Positions 43,799 through 53,508 of a stretch of DNA of 64,000 nucleotides are shown here, piece by piece. The position numbers and the translations under genes were made by a program. The notes below the pieces were generated by a model. The model saw nothing but the letters and a program-made list of their open reading frames with translations. It did no database searches and was not told where the DNA came from. Location of the stretch: the NCBI GenBank assembly GCA_902794155.1, contig CADBGN010000001.1, positions 86,395 to 150,394 of the forward strand, in the 5' to 3' direction. Origin of the DNA: an uncultured Bacteroidia bacterium (GTDB lineage Bacteria; Bacteroidota; Bacteroidia; Bacteroidales; F082). Numbering within the stretch: the first letter of the stretch is position 1; the number at the start of each line of letters is the position of its first letter.

Positions 43799-44986
43799 AT
43801 GATTAGGAGGCAACAAAACGATTTTTTGATTTCGTATATCAACGAACCGAGAAGAACGATTCAGGTTGTGGTAGGTCCTCGGCAGGTGGGAAAAACCACC
43901 ATGGTGAAGCAGGTGCTGAAGGAAATCGCTGTTCCGTCAAAGTTCTTCAATGCCGATGGAGTTGCACCCGACGACAACACATGGATTGCCACTCGTTGGG
44001 AAGATGCTCGGGCGCAGATGCGGTTTGGCCAAAGTCAGGAGTTTCTGATCGTTTTCGATGAAATACACAAAATCAACAACTGGAGCGAACAGGTGAAAAA
44101 AGAGTGGGATGCCGACTCGTTCAATGATGTGAATATGAAGGTTGTGCTACTTGGCTCGTCCCGGTTGTTGCTGAAGAAAGGACTGACGGAGTCACTCGCG
44201 GGGCGCTTTGAATTGATGCCTATGGGCCATTGGTCGTATCAGGAGATGCACGAGGCCTTTGGTTTCGACATCAACCAATATGTTTATTATGGCGGTTACC
44301 CAGGCAGCGCAGCGTATTTGCCCAATGAGAGTCGATGGAGGAGATATATGCGTGATTCCATTGTGGCTCCTGCGATTGAGAAGGATGTGCTGCAAACTAC
44401 TTATATTTACAAACCTGCACTAATGCACCAGCTTTTCCGTCTTGGTTGTGCCTATTCGGCGGAACAACTGTCCTATAATAAAATGTTAGGTCAGTTGCAA
44501 GACGCTGGCAATGCCACCACTTTGGTCAACTATTTAGAAGTGCTTGGCGAAAGCAAGTTGCTTATCGGTTTGCAGAAATATGCGGTGGATAAGTCAAGAA
44601 AGTACCGCTCTATTCCCAAGTTGCAGGTGTTCAATAATGCCTTGCTCACGGTGATGAGTGATGGCATGACCTTTGAGAAAGCCTATACCCACCCAACACT
44701 ATGGGGAAGATGGGTGGAGTCAGCGGTAGGTTGTTATTTGTTGGACAAGGCTGACGAGTTGGAATATCAATTGTATTACTGGAGAGAAAGTGATGAGGAG
44801 GTCGACTTCGTGATCGCTCGGGGCGATAGTCTGGTTGCCATTGAGGTGAAAAGTGGACGACGGCAAAACAACACAGGCTTGAGTACCTTCCGCAATATGT
44901 ATCATCCTCGGTATTCCTTGGTCGTTGGCGGCGAGTCCATGCCGCTTGAGCAGTTCTTTACCGGCAATTTGGCCAATTTGCTTTGA
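43799..44986 (+). CDS. AAA ATPase with DUF4143 (PDDEXK-like) domain
   Basis: 395 residues: Walker A GPRQVGKTT at 26-34, Walker B EFLIVFDEIHKI, LLGSSRLLLKKGLTESLAGR, then a DUF4143 C-terminus with a nuclease-like EVDFVIARGDSLVAIEVKSG. Function of the family is unproven. It is unrelated to glycan synthesis, has its own promoter and repeats, and sits in the middle of a glycosyltransferase operon with only 2 bases to the next gene, so it looks like an insertion. Confidence 0.9.
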   Translation: MIRRQQNDFLISYINEPRRTIQVVVGPRQVGKTTMVKQVLKEIAVPSKFFNADGVAPDDNTWIATRWEDARAQMRFGQSQEFLIVFDEIHKINNWSEQVKKEWDADSFNDVNMKVVLLGSSRLLLKKGLTESLAGRFELMPMGHWSYQEMHEAFGFDINQYVYYGGYPGSAAYLPNESRWRRYMRDSIVAPAIEKDVLQTTYIYKPALMHQLFRLGCAYSAEQLSYNKMLGQLQDAGNATTLVNYLEVLGESKLLIGLQKYAVDKSRKYRSIPKLQVFNNALLTVMSDGMTFEKAYTHPTLWGRWVESAVGCYLLDKADELEYQLYYWRESDEEVDFVIARGDSLVAIEVKSGRRQNNTGLSTFRNMYHPRYSLVVGGESMPLEQFFTGNLANLL

Positions 44987-44988
44987 TT

Positions 44989-45834
44989 ATGAAACTCTCC
45001 ATTATCACAATTAACCGTAATAATGCCGCCGGTCTTGAAAAGACCATGCGAAGCGTTTCAACTCAAACCTTCAAGGAGTTTGAGTACTTCGTCGTTGACG
45101 GTGCTTCAACGGATGGGAGTGTGGAGGTGATAAAGCAATTGGCGCCTGTATTTGAGCACTTAAAATGGGTCTCGGAACCTGATTCGGGCATCTACAATGC
45201 CATGAACAAGGGCATTCACATGGCTACGGGAGAGTATATTCAAATCCTCAACTCGGGCGACTGCCTCGTTGCACCTGACGTGACGGAGATAATGTTGAAA
45301 TCCCTTGAAGAGAAAGGCAGCCCCACAATCCTCTATGGCAATATGGTGAAATGCTTCCCCGATGGGAAAAGAAAGGTGGACAAATGTTTTGCCGGGCAGG
45401 AAATCACCATGCTGGGCATGTTTACAGGAACTTTGAATCATGATCCTGCTTATATCCGAGGTGACTTGTTTGAGAAATACGGCTATTATGATGAAAGCCT
45501 TAAGATTGTCTCCGATTGGAAATGGTATTTGCAAGCCATTATCCTCGGCGAAGAAAAACCTCAATACGTCAACGTTGATGTCTCTTTGTTCGACATGACA
45601 GGCATTAGTGAGACAAATAAAGAACTAGACAAGACTGAGCGTAAATATGTATTGGATCAATTGTTCCCGAAGGCAGTCTTGGCCGATTACGAACGATTTG
45701 CTTTCCCGTTAGAGCAAATGAAAAGGTTGCAACGGCATCCTTGGGCATACAAGATGGTGTGGTTTCTGGAGCGTTGTTTGTTTAAGTTGGAAAAGGCAAA
45801 AAGTAAGAGGAACCATATTTCACAATACGTATGA
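44989..45834 (+). CDS. Family 2 glycosyltransferase
   Basis: 281 residues: LSIITINRNNAAGLEKTMRS, FVVDGASTDGSVEVI, SEPDSGIYNAMNKGI and YIQILNSGDCL, the hallmark motifs of the WcaE/Colanic-type GT2 group. Overlaps the next GT2 gene by ATGA. Confidence 0.9.
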   Translation: MKLSIITINRNNAAGLEKTMRSVSTQTFKEFEYFVVDGASTDGSVEVIKQLAPVFEHLKWVSEPDSGIYNAMNKGIHMATGEYIQILNSGDCLVAPDVTEIMLKSLEEKGSPTILYGNMVKCFPDGKRKVDKCFAGQEITMLGMFTGTLNHDPAYIRGDLFEKYGYYDESLKIVSDWKWYLQAIILGEEKPQYVNVDVSLFDMTGISETNKELDKTERKYVLDQLFPKAVLADYERFAFPLEQMKRLQRHPWAYKMVWFLERCLFKLEKAKSKRNHISQYV

Positions 45835-46787
45835 AGTTTTCAGTCATCATCTCACTTTACAACAAAGCTCCTTACGTGGCCAAGGCCATAGGCAGTGTGT
45901 TGGCGCAAACTTACGCCGACTATGAACTGGTGATTATGGATGATGGCAGTAAGGACGATTCCTTTGCGTTGGCGTTGAAAGCCATAGAAGGTATGCCACA
46001 ATGCCACATTTATCGTCAGAACAATGGAGGCGTTAGCCTGGCTCGCAACAATGCCGTGTCGTTGTCGCAAGGAGAATATCTCTGTTTCTTGGATGCCGAT
46101 GATTGGTGGGAACCAACCTTTCTAGAGGAAATATCAAAAATGATTGACGAGTTTCCTGATGCAGGCATTTTTGGTGCCAATTACACCATCGTGAATGAGA
46201 CCAAGCGAAAGACGCGGGTGGCTGATGTTGGTGTAGAGAAAGGCTTCGAGAAAGGCTATATCAACTATTGTCAAGTGTATGCCAAGACTTTAGCTATGCC
46301 CCTTTGGACAGGTGCAGTTTGTATGCCTCGAAGGGTGTTTGATGAAATGGGTGGCTTCCCTGAAGGAATCAAATTAGGCGAAGACTTTTTGCTGTGGATT
46401 CGTGTCGCTTTGAAATATAAGGTAGCTTTTTTGAACAAACCTTTGTCTAATTACAACCAAGATGTAGATGTGGTGAATAGGGGCGTGGGTCGGTTGCACC
46501 GTCCCGAGCATCACATGCTTTGGAATTTGGGCTTTCTTTCGGAAGAGGAGAAAACTAATCCAGATTACAAGCGGTTGATTGATAATTTGCGTACTTACGA
46601 TTTGCTCCCATACTATCTTTCCAGAGATTATCATGAGGCGGCAAAGGAGGAATTGGATAAAGTGGATTGGGGAAGACAACCAGTAATTACGAAACGTTTG
46701 TATTCCAAACCTTTGTGGTTTTTGAAGCTTAGACAATGGTTGTTGGGGTTTGCTTCAAGAATAAAGAAAAGGCTTTGGCTTGTTTGA
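45831..46787 (+). CDS. Family 2 glycosyltransferase
   Basis: 318 residues: FSVIISLYNKAPYVAKAIGS, VIMDDGSKDDSFALAL, NNGGVSLARNNAVSLSQGEY and FLDADDWWEP. The C-terminal half has LGEDFLLWIRVAL. Standard GT2 of a surface glycan locus; linkage unknown. Confidence 0.9.
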   Translation: MKFSVIISLYNKAPYVAKAIGSVLAQTYADYELVIMDDGSKDDSFALALKAIEGMPQCHIYRQNNGGVSLARNNAVSLSQGEYLCFLDADDWWEPTFLEEISKMIDEFPDAGIFGANYTIVNETKRKTRVADVGVEKGFEKGYINYCQVYAKTLAMPLWTGAVCMPRRVFDEMGGFPEGIKLGEDFLLWIRVALKYKVAFLNKPLSNYNQDVDVVNRGVGRLHRPEHHMLWNLGFLSEEEKTNPDYKRLIDNLRTYDLLPYYLSRDYHEAAKEELDKVDWGRQPVITKRLYSKPLWFLKLRQWLLGFASRIKKRLWLV

Positions 46788-46797
46788 TTATTGTTTT

Positions 46798-47955
46798 ATG
46801 AATAGACAAATAAAAAGAGTTTTACTCGTTTTTGGAACTCGGCCAGAAGCTATCAAAATGGCTCCTTTGGTTGATGAATTCAAGCAGCACGATGATTGTT
46901 TTGAAACCTTGGTTTGTGTGACAGGACAACATAGGGAGATGTTGGATCAAGTGCTGGATCTTTTTCAAATAGTTCCAGATTATGACTTAAACATAATGCA
47001 GCCAAACCAGGATTTGTATGATGTTACCAGCAAGGTTTTGTTGGGAATGCGTGATGTGTTGAAAAAGGCGAGTCCAGATATTGTTTTTGTTCATGGTGAT
47101 ACGACTACTTCTATGGCATCGGCATTGGCTGCTTTTTATCAGCAAATACCTGTTGCCCATGTTGAGGCTGGATTGCGTACAGGCAACATCTATAGTCCCT
47201 GGCCAGAGGAGATGAATCGCTCTATTACTGGACGTATTGCCATCTATAATTTTGCACCTACCAAGTGTTCGAAACGGAATTTGCTGAAAGAAAATGTTTC
47301 GGAAAACACTATTGTTGTTACAGGAAACACGGTGATAGATGCACTCCATTGGGTAGTGGATAAGATAGCCTCTGATACTAGCTTGCAGGATAGCTTGCAA
47401 AAAGAAATCGAGTTGTTGGGGTATGATACCAATAGGTTGATTGATAGACGAATGGTTCTAATCACAGGACATCGTAGAGAGAATTTTGGTGATGGTTTTT
47501 TGAATATCTGTCACGCTATAAAAGGTTTGGCAGAAAAGTATCCCAATGTGGACTTCGTCTATCCTATGCATTTGAATCCTAATGTTAGAAAACCGGTTTT
47601 GGAGATTATTGGTTATAGTACACCTAATGTGTTCTTGATCGAACCACTGCAATACCTTCAATTTGTGTTTTTGATGGAAAAATCATATTTGGTGCTTACT
47701 GATAGTGGAGGGGTGCAGGAAGAAGCTCCCGGGCTAGGTAAGCCTGTCTTGGTAATGCGTAACACGACGGAACGACCAGAAGCTGTCGAGGCGGGAACGG
47801 TGTTGTTGGTAGGAGCTAATGAGGATAAGATAGAAAAAAGCGTGTCGAAGTTGTTGGAAGATTATGGACATTATGAAAAAATGAGTAAGGCGGTTAATCC
47901 GTACGGTGATGGGAAAGCATGCAAACGTATTGTGAACTATTTGATGAGAATATGA
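46798..47955 (+). CDS. wecB: UDP-N-acetylglucosamine 2-epimerase, non-hydrolysing
   Basis: 385 residues making UDP-ManNAc. VLLVFGTRPEAIKMAPLVDE, VTGQHREMLDQVLDLF, HGDTTTSMASALAAFY, VEAGLRTGN, TGHRRENFG and TDSGGVQEEAPGLGKPVLVM are all intact. ATG 46798 is preferred over a TTG six codons earlier. ATGA overlap with the GT32 gene downstream. A second, decayed 2-epimerase gene is at 54592. Confidence 0.95.
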   Translation: MNRQIKRVLLVFGTRPEAIKMAPLVDEFKQHDDCFETLVCVTGQHREMLDQVLDLFQIVPDYDLNIMQPNQDLYDVTSKVLLGMRDVLKKASPDIVFVHGDTTTSMASALAAFYQQIPVAHVEAGLRTGNIYSPWPEEMNRSITGRIAIYNFAPTKCSKRNLLKENVSENTIVVTGNTVIDALHWVVDKIASDTSLQDSLQKEIELLGYDTNRLIDRRMVLITGHRRENFGDGFLNICHAIKGLAEKYPNVDFVYPMHLNPNVRKPVLEIIGYSTPNVFLIEPLQYLQFVFLMEKSYLVLTDSGGVQEEAPGLGKPVLVMRNTTERPEAVEAGTVLLVGANEDKIEKSVSKLLEDYGHYEKMSKAVNPYGDGKACKRIVNYLMRI

Positions 47956-48665
47956 TACCTCGAGTAATACACTATTGTTGGTTTGGCCAAGGTGCAATGC
48001 CTGAGTTGGCTACTAAGTGTATCGATTCTTGGCATAAGTTCATGCCGGAGTATAAGTACAAATTATGGAATGAGGAGAATTTTGACGTAAATGCAGTGTC
48101 TTATACAAAGGAAGCATACGAAGCACGGAAGTTCGCCTTTGTGACGGATTATGTTCGTTTGTGGGCATTGTATTCGGAGGGCGGTATATATATGGATACC
48201 GATGTTGAGATTTTGAAGCCGTTGGATGATTTGTTACATTTATCTGCTTTTACTGGCTATGAAGGAAGTAAGACACAACCGCCAGTTACTGGTTTAATGG
48301 CTAGTGTTCCAAAAGGTGAATGGGTTAAAGAACAGTTGGATTCATACAAAGATGCACATTTTATAAAAGAAGACGGCTCTTATGATATGACGACAAATAC
48401 GCTTCGTATTTCTAGAATTATGAGAAACAATGGTTTTGTTCAAACTGGGAAATATGGTGTATATAAAGATTTGCATGTGTTTCCTTCAGAGTATTTTTGT
48501 CCTCGACAAACTACTGGTGAGTTTTTCCTGACAGAGAACACCTATTGTGACCATCATTTCATGGGTACATGGAATGATAATGGACGAAAAGGCTGGCTAT
48601 GGAGTGTCATAGGTCAGAGAAATGTGACGCGACTAATCAAGTTGAAACGTAGATTATTTGATTAA
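47952..48665 (+). CDS. Family 32-type glycosyltransferase
   Basis: 237 residues: PRVIHYCWFGQGAMPELATK, FAFVTDYVRLWALYSEGGIY and YMDTDVEILKPLDDL with the DxD. Paralogous to the product at 27445. Starts in ATGA overlap with wecB. Confidence 0.88.
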   Translation: MIPRVIHYCWFGQGAMPELATKCIDSWHKFMPEYKYKLWNEENFDVNAVSYTKEAYEARKFAFVTDYVRLWALYSEGGIYMDTDVEILKPLDDLLHLSAFTGYEGSKTQPPVTGLMASVPKGEWVKEQLDSYKDAHFIKEDGSYDMTTNTLRISRIMRNNGFVQTGKYGVYKDLHVFPSEYFCPRQTTGEFFLTENTYCDHHFMGTWNDNGRKGWLWSVIGQRNVTRLIKLKRRLFD

Positions 48666-48706
48666 TAAAATAAATACCTGCTATTGCAGTCAAAAAAGTG
48701 ATTTAG

Positions 48707-50104
48707 ATGTTAACTTATTTTCCACAATACTTCTCGACGCGTGCTATTATTTGCTATGTGGTCACCTTGGCGTTGGTCAGCGCATTTTTTATGAGTTATG
48801 CCATGCCTTTCCAATTCATGTTGTTTGGTCTTATTCCGATTTTCATCTTTTTTACTTATGCCACAAAACTTACTAGGGATTGGCAAAAGTATAGTGAGCG
48901 GACTTTTACTAATAGATTGTTTACAATAGCTTTGGTTATACGGGTCATTTGCGTGATTTTTATCTATTTTTATTTCATTTCTGCAACGGGGAGGCCGTTT
49001 AAATACGGCACAGGTGATGAAACATTCTATTGGGATATGGGACGTCTTTGGCGAGAGTATGGTTTCCAAGAAACGGTGAGATTATTGCGAGAATATGCGA
49101 TTTTTTCCGACCGTGGGTATTGCTGGTGGCTTTCGTTTGAAGGCCTGTTGATGGGTACTCATGTGCTGCCTCCTCGTATTTTCAAGTGTTTTATTGATGC
49201 TTTTTCTTGCGTGTTGGTCTATCGTCTGGCCAAACGCAATTTTGGTGAATCCACGGGTCGTATGGCTGCCATTTTTTGTATGCTTATGCCCAACATGTGG
49301 TATTATTGCAGTGTGACGCTGAAAGAGACAGAAATGACCTTTCTTCTCATACTTTTCACAGAACGAGCTGATGCTGCACTTCATTCTCCCAAGATTACTT
49401 TGAGTAACATTATCCTTCCAGGCATTGTGATTTTAGCCATGTTTACATTTAGAACGGCACTGGCTGCGGTGATGATGGCGGCTTTGTCTGGTGCTTTGAT
49501 TTTGAGTTCGGGGAAGCAGTTGCAGGCATGGAAAAAAGTACTCTATAGTGCGGTGTTTGTGATATGGATGTTCCTGACCGTAGGCGCGGAAATGATTGAG
49601 GAGACCCAAGAGTTGTGGACGGCTAGGACAGAGAGCCAGGCTACTGGATATGAATGGCGAGCGGAAACAAATTCATTCGCAAAATATGCCTCTGCGACGG
49701 TTTTCGCCCCCTTGATTTTTACCATACCTTTTTCATCCATGGTGGCTACACCTGGCCAGGAGAATCTGTTGATGATGAATGGGGCCAATTTCATTAAAAA
49801 CATTATGTCGGGACTTACCATTCTTGCTCTTTTCTTGCTGCTGATGAGAGGGGATTGGCGAAAGCATGTGCTTCCTATCGCTGTGTTGGTGGGCTATTTG
49901 GTGGTGTTGGTGTTTAGTAATTTTGCCCACTCTGAGCGTTTCCACTTCCCTATTTTGGCGTTGGAATTGATGTTTGCAGCTTATGGTGTCACCCAACTGA
50001 CCAACAAGCACAAGCGATGGTACGTGATTTGGCTGATAGGTATTACCATGGCAAACGTTGTTTGGGCCTGGGTGAAACTTGCTGGTAGAGGTTATACTGT
50101 ATGA
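48707..50104 (+). CDS. Polytopic membrane protein, candidate O-antigen polymerase or GT-C transferase
   Basis: 465 residues with about 10 hydrophobic segments, including two near the N-terminus (AIICYVVTLALVSAFFMSYA, MLFGLIPIFIFFTYA). A soluble loop after the third contains GTGDETFYWDMGRLWREYG, reminiscent of the acidic first loop of GT-C enzymes. Wzy polymerases also vary widely, so both roles remain open. It overlaps the following GT4 gene by ATGA. It is the only candidate Wzy in the window. Confidence 0.7.
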   Translation: MLTYFPQYFSTRAIICYVVTLALVSAFFMSYAMPFQFMLFGLIPIFIFFTYATKLTRDWQKYSERTFTNRLFTIALVIRVICVIFIYFYFISATGRPFKYGTGDETFYWDMGRLWREYGFQETVRLLREYAIFSDRGYCWWLSFEGLLMGTHVLPPRIFKCFIDAFSCVLVYRLAKRNFGESTGRMAAIFCMLMPNMWYYCSVTLKETEMTFLLILFTERADAALHSPKITLSNIILPGIVILAMFTFRTALAAVMMAALSGALILSSGKQLQAWKKVLYSAVFVIWMFLTVGAEMIEETQELWTARTESQATGYEWRAETNSFAKYASATVFAPLIFTIPFSSMVATPGQENLLMMNGANFIKNIMSGLTILALFLLLMRGDWRKHVLPIAVLVGYLVVLVFSNFAHSERFHFPILALELMFAAYGVTQLTNKHKRWYVIWLIGITMANVVWAWVKLAGRGYTV

Positions 50105-51027
50105 GGGTCCTTATTGTCGCATCGTTCAACAAAGGTAGTTATGCCCCTTTCATTGTCGAGCAAGCCGAAGCACTTAAGGCATTGGGATGCGAGATTGGTT
50201 TCTTTGGTTTGGAAGGAAAAGGATTGAGAGGCTATTTGAAAAACCGCACCCTCTTGAAACAAAGAATTGTTTCGTTCCAATCTGATATTGTGCATGCCCA
50301 CTATGGTTTGTCGGGAGTGCTAGCTAACCTGCAGCGAAAAGTGCCTGTGGTGGTGACTTATCATGGTTCCGACATCAACGATCCTCGGGTACGGCGTTTT
50401 TCCAAAATAGCCATGCGCTTGTCGGCGTGGAATGTTTTTGTTTCAAAAAAGACTTTGGAAATAGCATCACCTCAAAAGAAATACACACTTGTGCCTTGTG
50501 GCATTGACTTCGCGGATCTTCAGCTGACGAAAAAAGCAACTGCGAGAGAACAAATGCATTTGTTGGCTAACAAGAGATATGTTCTCTTTGCCGGAGCGTT
50601 TGATAATGAGGTAAAAAACGCTTCATTGGCGCAACAAACCATTGCGAAGTTACGTGATGACAATACGGAACTGATAGAGATGAAAGGCTATTCTCGGGAG
50701 GAGGTGACGCTTCTCATGTGTGCTGCCGATGTCCTTCTAATGACTTCGTTGACAGAAGGTTCTCCTCAAGTCATCAAAGAAGCTTTGGCCTGTGGCTGTC
50801 CGATTGTGAGTGTGGATGTGGGTGACGTGCGGGAACGAACCGAGGGCGTTGAAGGCTGTTTCGTAGCCGAAACGCGAGATTCAGAGGAATTGTCAACTCT
50901 GCTTCGAAAGGCTTTCGCTTTCGTTGGCAAGACCCGGGGACGAGAAAGACTGGCTGCGGATGGGTTGGATAACAGAATGGTGGCGCAAAAACTATTGGAA
51001 ATCTATAAGTCTGTATGCCAAAAGTAA
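50101..51027 (+). CDS. Family 4 glycosyltransferase
   Basis: 308-residue GT-B enzyme: VLIVASFNKGSYAPFIVEQA, DIVHAHYGLSGVLA, VVTYHGSDIND, VPCGID and the donor-site motif SLTEGSPQVIKEALACGCPI with the two Glu of E-x7-E. The next gene overlaps it by 13 bases. Confidence 0.92.
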   Translation: MRVLIVASFNKGSYAPFIVEQAEALKALGCEIGFFGLEGKGLRGYLKNRTLLKQRIVSFQSDIVHAHYGLSGVLANLQRKVPVVVTYHGSDINDPRVRRFSKIAMRLSAWNVFVSKKTLEIASPQKKYTLVPCGIDFADLQLTKKATAREQMHLLANKRYVLFAGAFDNEVKNASLAQQTIAKLRDDNTELIEMKGYSREEVTLLMCAADVLLMTSLTEGSPQVIKEALACGCPIVSVDVGDVRERTEGVEGCFVAETRDSEELSTLLRKAFAFVGKTRGRERLAADGLDNRMVAQKLLEIYKSVCQK

Positions 51028-52016
51028 TTGCGGTAGAGGAAGTCAATAGTAGGGTATGGGACGCTTTGGCAAAAGCCTCATCTGTGACATCTTGGTTCCA
51101 GACCCGAGAAGCCTATGACTTCTTTGGAGGACTTTCGTTTCTTGAGGCATTTGCCTTTGGGGTTGAGGATGAAGGAGCGTTGAAGGGTGTCGTGGTCGGA
51201 TATATCCAAAAAGATGGAGGAAGGCTTAAACGATTCTTTTCTCGAAGAGCCATCATTTTAGGAGGGCCCTTGCTGGCAGATGAAATATCTGATGAAGAAT
51301 TGGTCCTGTTGCTCAAAACCTTGAAGAAACAATTGAAGCATAAAGCGATCTACATTGAGTCGCGTAATTTTAATAATTATGGCCGATGGAGGCTTGCTTT
51401 TGAACAATGCGGTTTTGCCTATGAACCCCACTATGACATTTGGGTCGACACTTCCTCTGCGGACGTGGTCAACGTCAACTTGGGGAAGAGCCGAAAACGC
51501 GATATACGAGTGTCGCTGCGCGATGGAGCGACTGTCGTGGTCCGGCCTACGATGGAACAAGTCAAAGAGTACTATGCAATTTTGAGCAATTTATATAGGA
51601 ACAAGGTGAAGACACCTTTGTTCCCTTTGGAGTTTTTTGAAAAACTGTATGACCTTCCATCATCAATGTTTCTTTTGGTAGAATATGGTGGAAAAATAGT
51701 GGGAGGCACGGTTTGTGTTGGCCTTAACGGCAAGGCATTGTATGAGATGTATGCATGCGGTCTGGATGGTGTGAATAAAAACATTTTTCCATCAGAGTTG
51801 GCTACTTTTGCAGGCCTTCAATTTGCCTCAGACCATGGCTTCCCACGATTTGACATGATGGGGGCGGGAAGACCCGATGACGGAGGCTACGGCGTGCGCG
51901 ATTTCAAGTTGAAGTTTGGCGGGGAATTGGTCGAATTCGGGCGGTATATCCATGTCTGCAACCGTTTGCTTTTTGGTGTTGGCAAAATGGGGGTAAAACT
52001 AATGAAGAAACTATGA
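51015..52016 (+). CDS. FemAB/GNAT-like acyltransferase
   Basis: 333 residues resembling the FemAB/BioF2-like double-GNAT fold (RAIILGGPLLADE, AIYIESRNFNN, LGKSRKRDIRVSLRDGATVV, and C-terminal GAGRPDDGGYGVRDFKLKFG). Such proteins transfer an amino acid or acyl group, and occur in exopolysaccharide loci. Substrate unknown. Confidence 0.78.
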   Translation: MPKVIAVEEVNSRVWDALAKASSVTSWFQTREAYDFFGGLSFLEAFAFGVEDEGALKGVVVGYIQKDGGRLKRFFSRRAIILGGPLLADEISDEELVLLLKTLKKQLKHKAIYIESRNFNNYGRWRLAFEQCGFAYEPHYDIWVDTSSADVVNVNLGKSRKRDIRVSLRDGATVVVRPTMEQVKEYYAILSNLYRNKVKTPLFPLEFFEKLYDLPSSMFLLVEYGGKIVGGTVCVGLNGKALYEMYACGLDGVNKNIFPSELATFAGLQFASDHGFPRFDMMGAGRPDDGGYGVRDFKLKFGGELVEFGRYIHVCNRLLFGVGKMGVKLMKKL

Positions 52017-53098
52017 ACATCCTGATTGATATTAACCATCCGGCGCATGTGCATTTGCTTCGCAATGTGTATTTTTTGCTTTCCGAGAGGGGACACGATG
52101 TCCAAGTGGTGGTGAAGGAGATCCCATCTGCAATGAGGTTGTTGGATCTTTATGGCATTCCTTATATTAACATCGGAAAGAAAGACGATGCCCTTATGAA
52201 AAAGGGGGTGGATCAATTGGTTTATGACCGCAGGTTGTTGAAACTAGTCCGAAAAAAACACATTGATTTAGGTGTGGGTTCCTCTATCAATATTGCTCAT
52301 GTTAGCAGGTTGTGCAGAATGAAAAGCATCATCTTGGATGACGATGACGATGAAGCGGAGCCTTTGTTCGTCAAGTTCGGGCATCCTTTCGCCGACACCA
52401 TACTGACACCTTCTGTCATTAGGCGAAAGTCATCCAAAACCGTCTATGTAGATTCCTATCATGAGTTGGCATATCTCCATCCTAACCATTTTGACCCCGA
52501 CCCGAGCGTATTGTGTGATGCAGGCATTGAGGGAGGAGAACCTTATTTCATATTAAGGTTCAACGCCTTTAAAGCACATCATGACATTGGTGCAGAGGGC
52601 TTGTCCATCGAAAACAAGCGTCTGCTTGTGGAACGTTTGTCAGCCTATGGGAAGGTTTTCATCACCACCGAACGGAACATTGATGATGAATTTAAGCCAT
52701 ACCAACTATCAGTATCACCTGACAAGGCACATTCGTTGATGTTTTATGCCACGATGTTTGTCGGCGACAGCCAAACGATGATATCTGAAGCCGCTGTGCT
52801 GGGTACTCCTGCAGTCAAATGCAATAGTTTTGCAGGACGTTTGTCTGTGCCTAATGAATTGGAGCAACGATATGGTTTGTGCTATTCGTTTTTACCAGAA
52901 CAACAAGAGGCTTTCTTTTCCAAAATAGAAGAATTGCTTGGCATGCCCGACCTGAAAGAGGAGTGGCAGCGACGGCGGCGTCGTTTGTTTTCTGAGAAGA
53001 TTGACTATACTAGCTTTTTGGTATGGTTTGTTGAGAATTATCCGGAGAGCGGCAAGATCATGAAGGAGAATCCTGAGTTTCAATACAGGTTTAAATAA
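52013..53098 (+). CDS. DUF354 glycosyltransferase-like protein
   Basis: 361 residues of the DUF354 family (GT-B-like): NILIDINHPAHVHLLRNVYF, LDDDDDEAEPLFVKFGHPFA, YVDSYHELAYLHPNHFDPDP and VGDSQTMISEAAVLGTPAVK. ATGA overlap with the upstream gene; last gene of this overlapping run before the toxin-antitoxin pair. Confidence 0.85.
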   Translation: MNILIDINHPAHVHLLRNVYFLLSERGHDVQVVVKEIPSAMRLLDLYGIPYINIGKKDDALMKKGVDQLVYDRRLLKLVRKKHIDLGVGSSINIAHVSRLCRMKSIILDDDDDEAEPLFVKFGHPFADTILTPSVIRRKSSKTVYVDSYHELAYLHPNHFDPDPSVLCDAGIEGGEPYFILRFNAFKAHHDIGAEGLSIENKRLLVERLSAYGKVFITTERNIDDEFKPYQLSVSPDKAHSLMFYATMFVGDSQTMISEAAVLGTPAVKCNSFAGRLSVPNELEQRYGLCYSFLPEQQEAFFSKIEELLGMPDLKEEWQRRRRRLFSEKIDYTSFLVWFVENYPESGKIMKENPEFQYRFK

Positions 53099-53135
53099 AT
53101 ATGCTGTTTTGTGATTGTGAGTCGGAGAGAGTTTG

Positions 53136-53143
53136 TATCTTTG
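53136..53143 (+). promoter_or_regulatory. -7 promoter box for the hipB-like gene
   Basis: TATCTTTG followed by C; a TTG lies 18 bases upstream (53115-53117), a plausible -33 element. Confidence 0.5.
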
Positions 53144-53184
53144 CAAAAGTTTAATGATACAATAATGTTTTTAATTGATGTATT

Positions 53185-53508
53185 TTGATAATAAACAACA
53201 CTATAATATCAATTGATAAAAAGTCCCCCGGAGAGGTTTTGCTCTCGGTTCGCAGTCGTGTGCGAGAACGCCGGCTGGAATTGAATCTGACGCAAGCCGA
53301 GTTGGCTCAAAAAGCAGGAATTCCTTTGCCAACCTATCGGAAGTTTGAGAGGACTGGTGTCATTGCTTTCTCTAAGTTGCTTCAAGTAGCGATGGCACTT
53401 GATGCCTTGGACGACTTTGAGGCTTTGTTCGGTCAACGCCGCTACTTGTCAACGGAGGATGTTTTGAACGAAGGGAAGAAACGTGAAAGGGCTAGACACC
53501 ATGGATAA
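53185..53508 (+). CDS. HipB-like XRE-family antitoxin/repressor
   Basis: 107 residues with a helix-turn-helix: LNLTQAELAQKAGIPLPTYR within residues about 35-60. No in-frame ATG precedes the domain; TTG at 53185 is the best start and fits the family N-terminus. It overlaps the HipA-like gene and would bind the promoter and neutralise the kinase, as in HipBA modules. Confidence 0.82.
   Translation: MIINNTIISIDKKSPGEVLLSVRSRVRERRLELNLTQAELAQKAGIPLPTYRKFERTGVIAFSKLLQVAMALDALDDFEALFGQRRYLSTEDVLNEGKKRERARHHG

Noticed and set aside
48658-48876. Small open frame with cysteines over the start of the membrane protein gene
   Set aside because: Overlaps the polytopic protein in another frame with no support.
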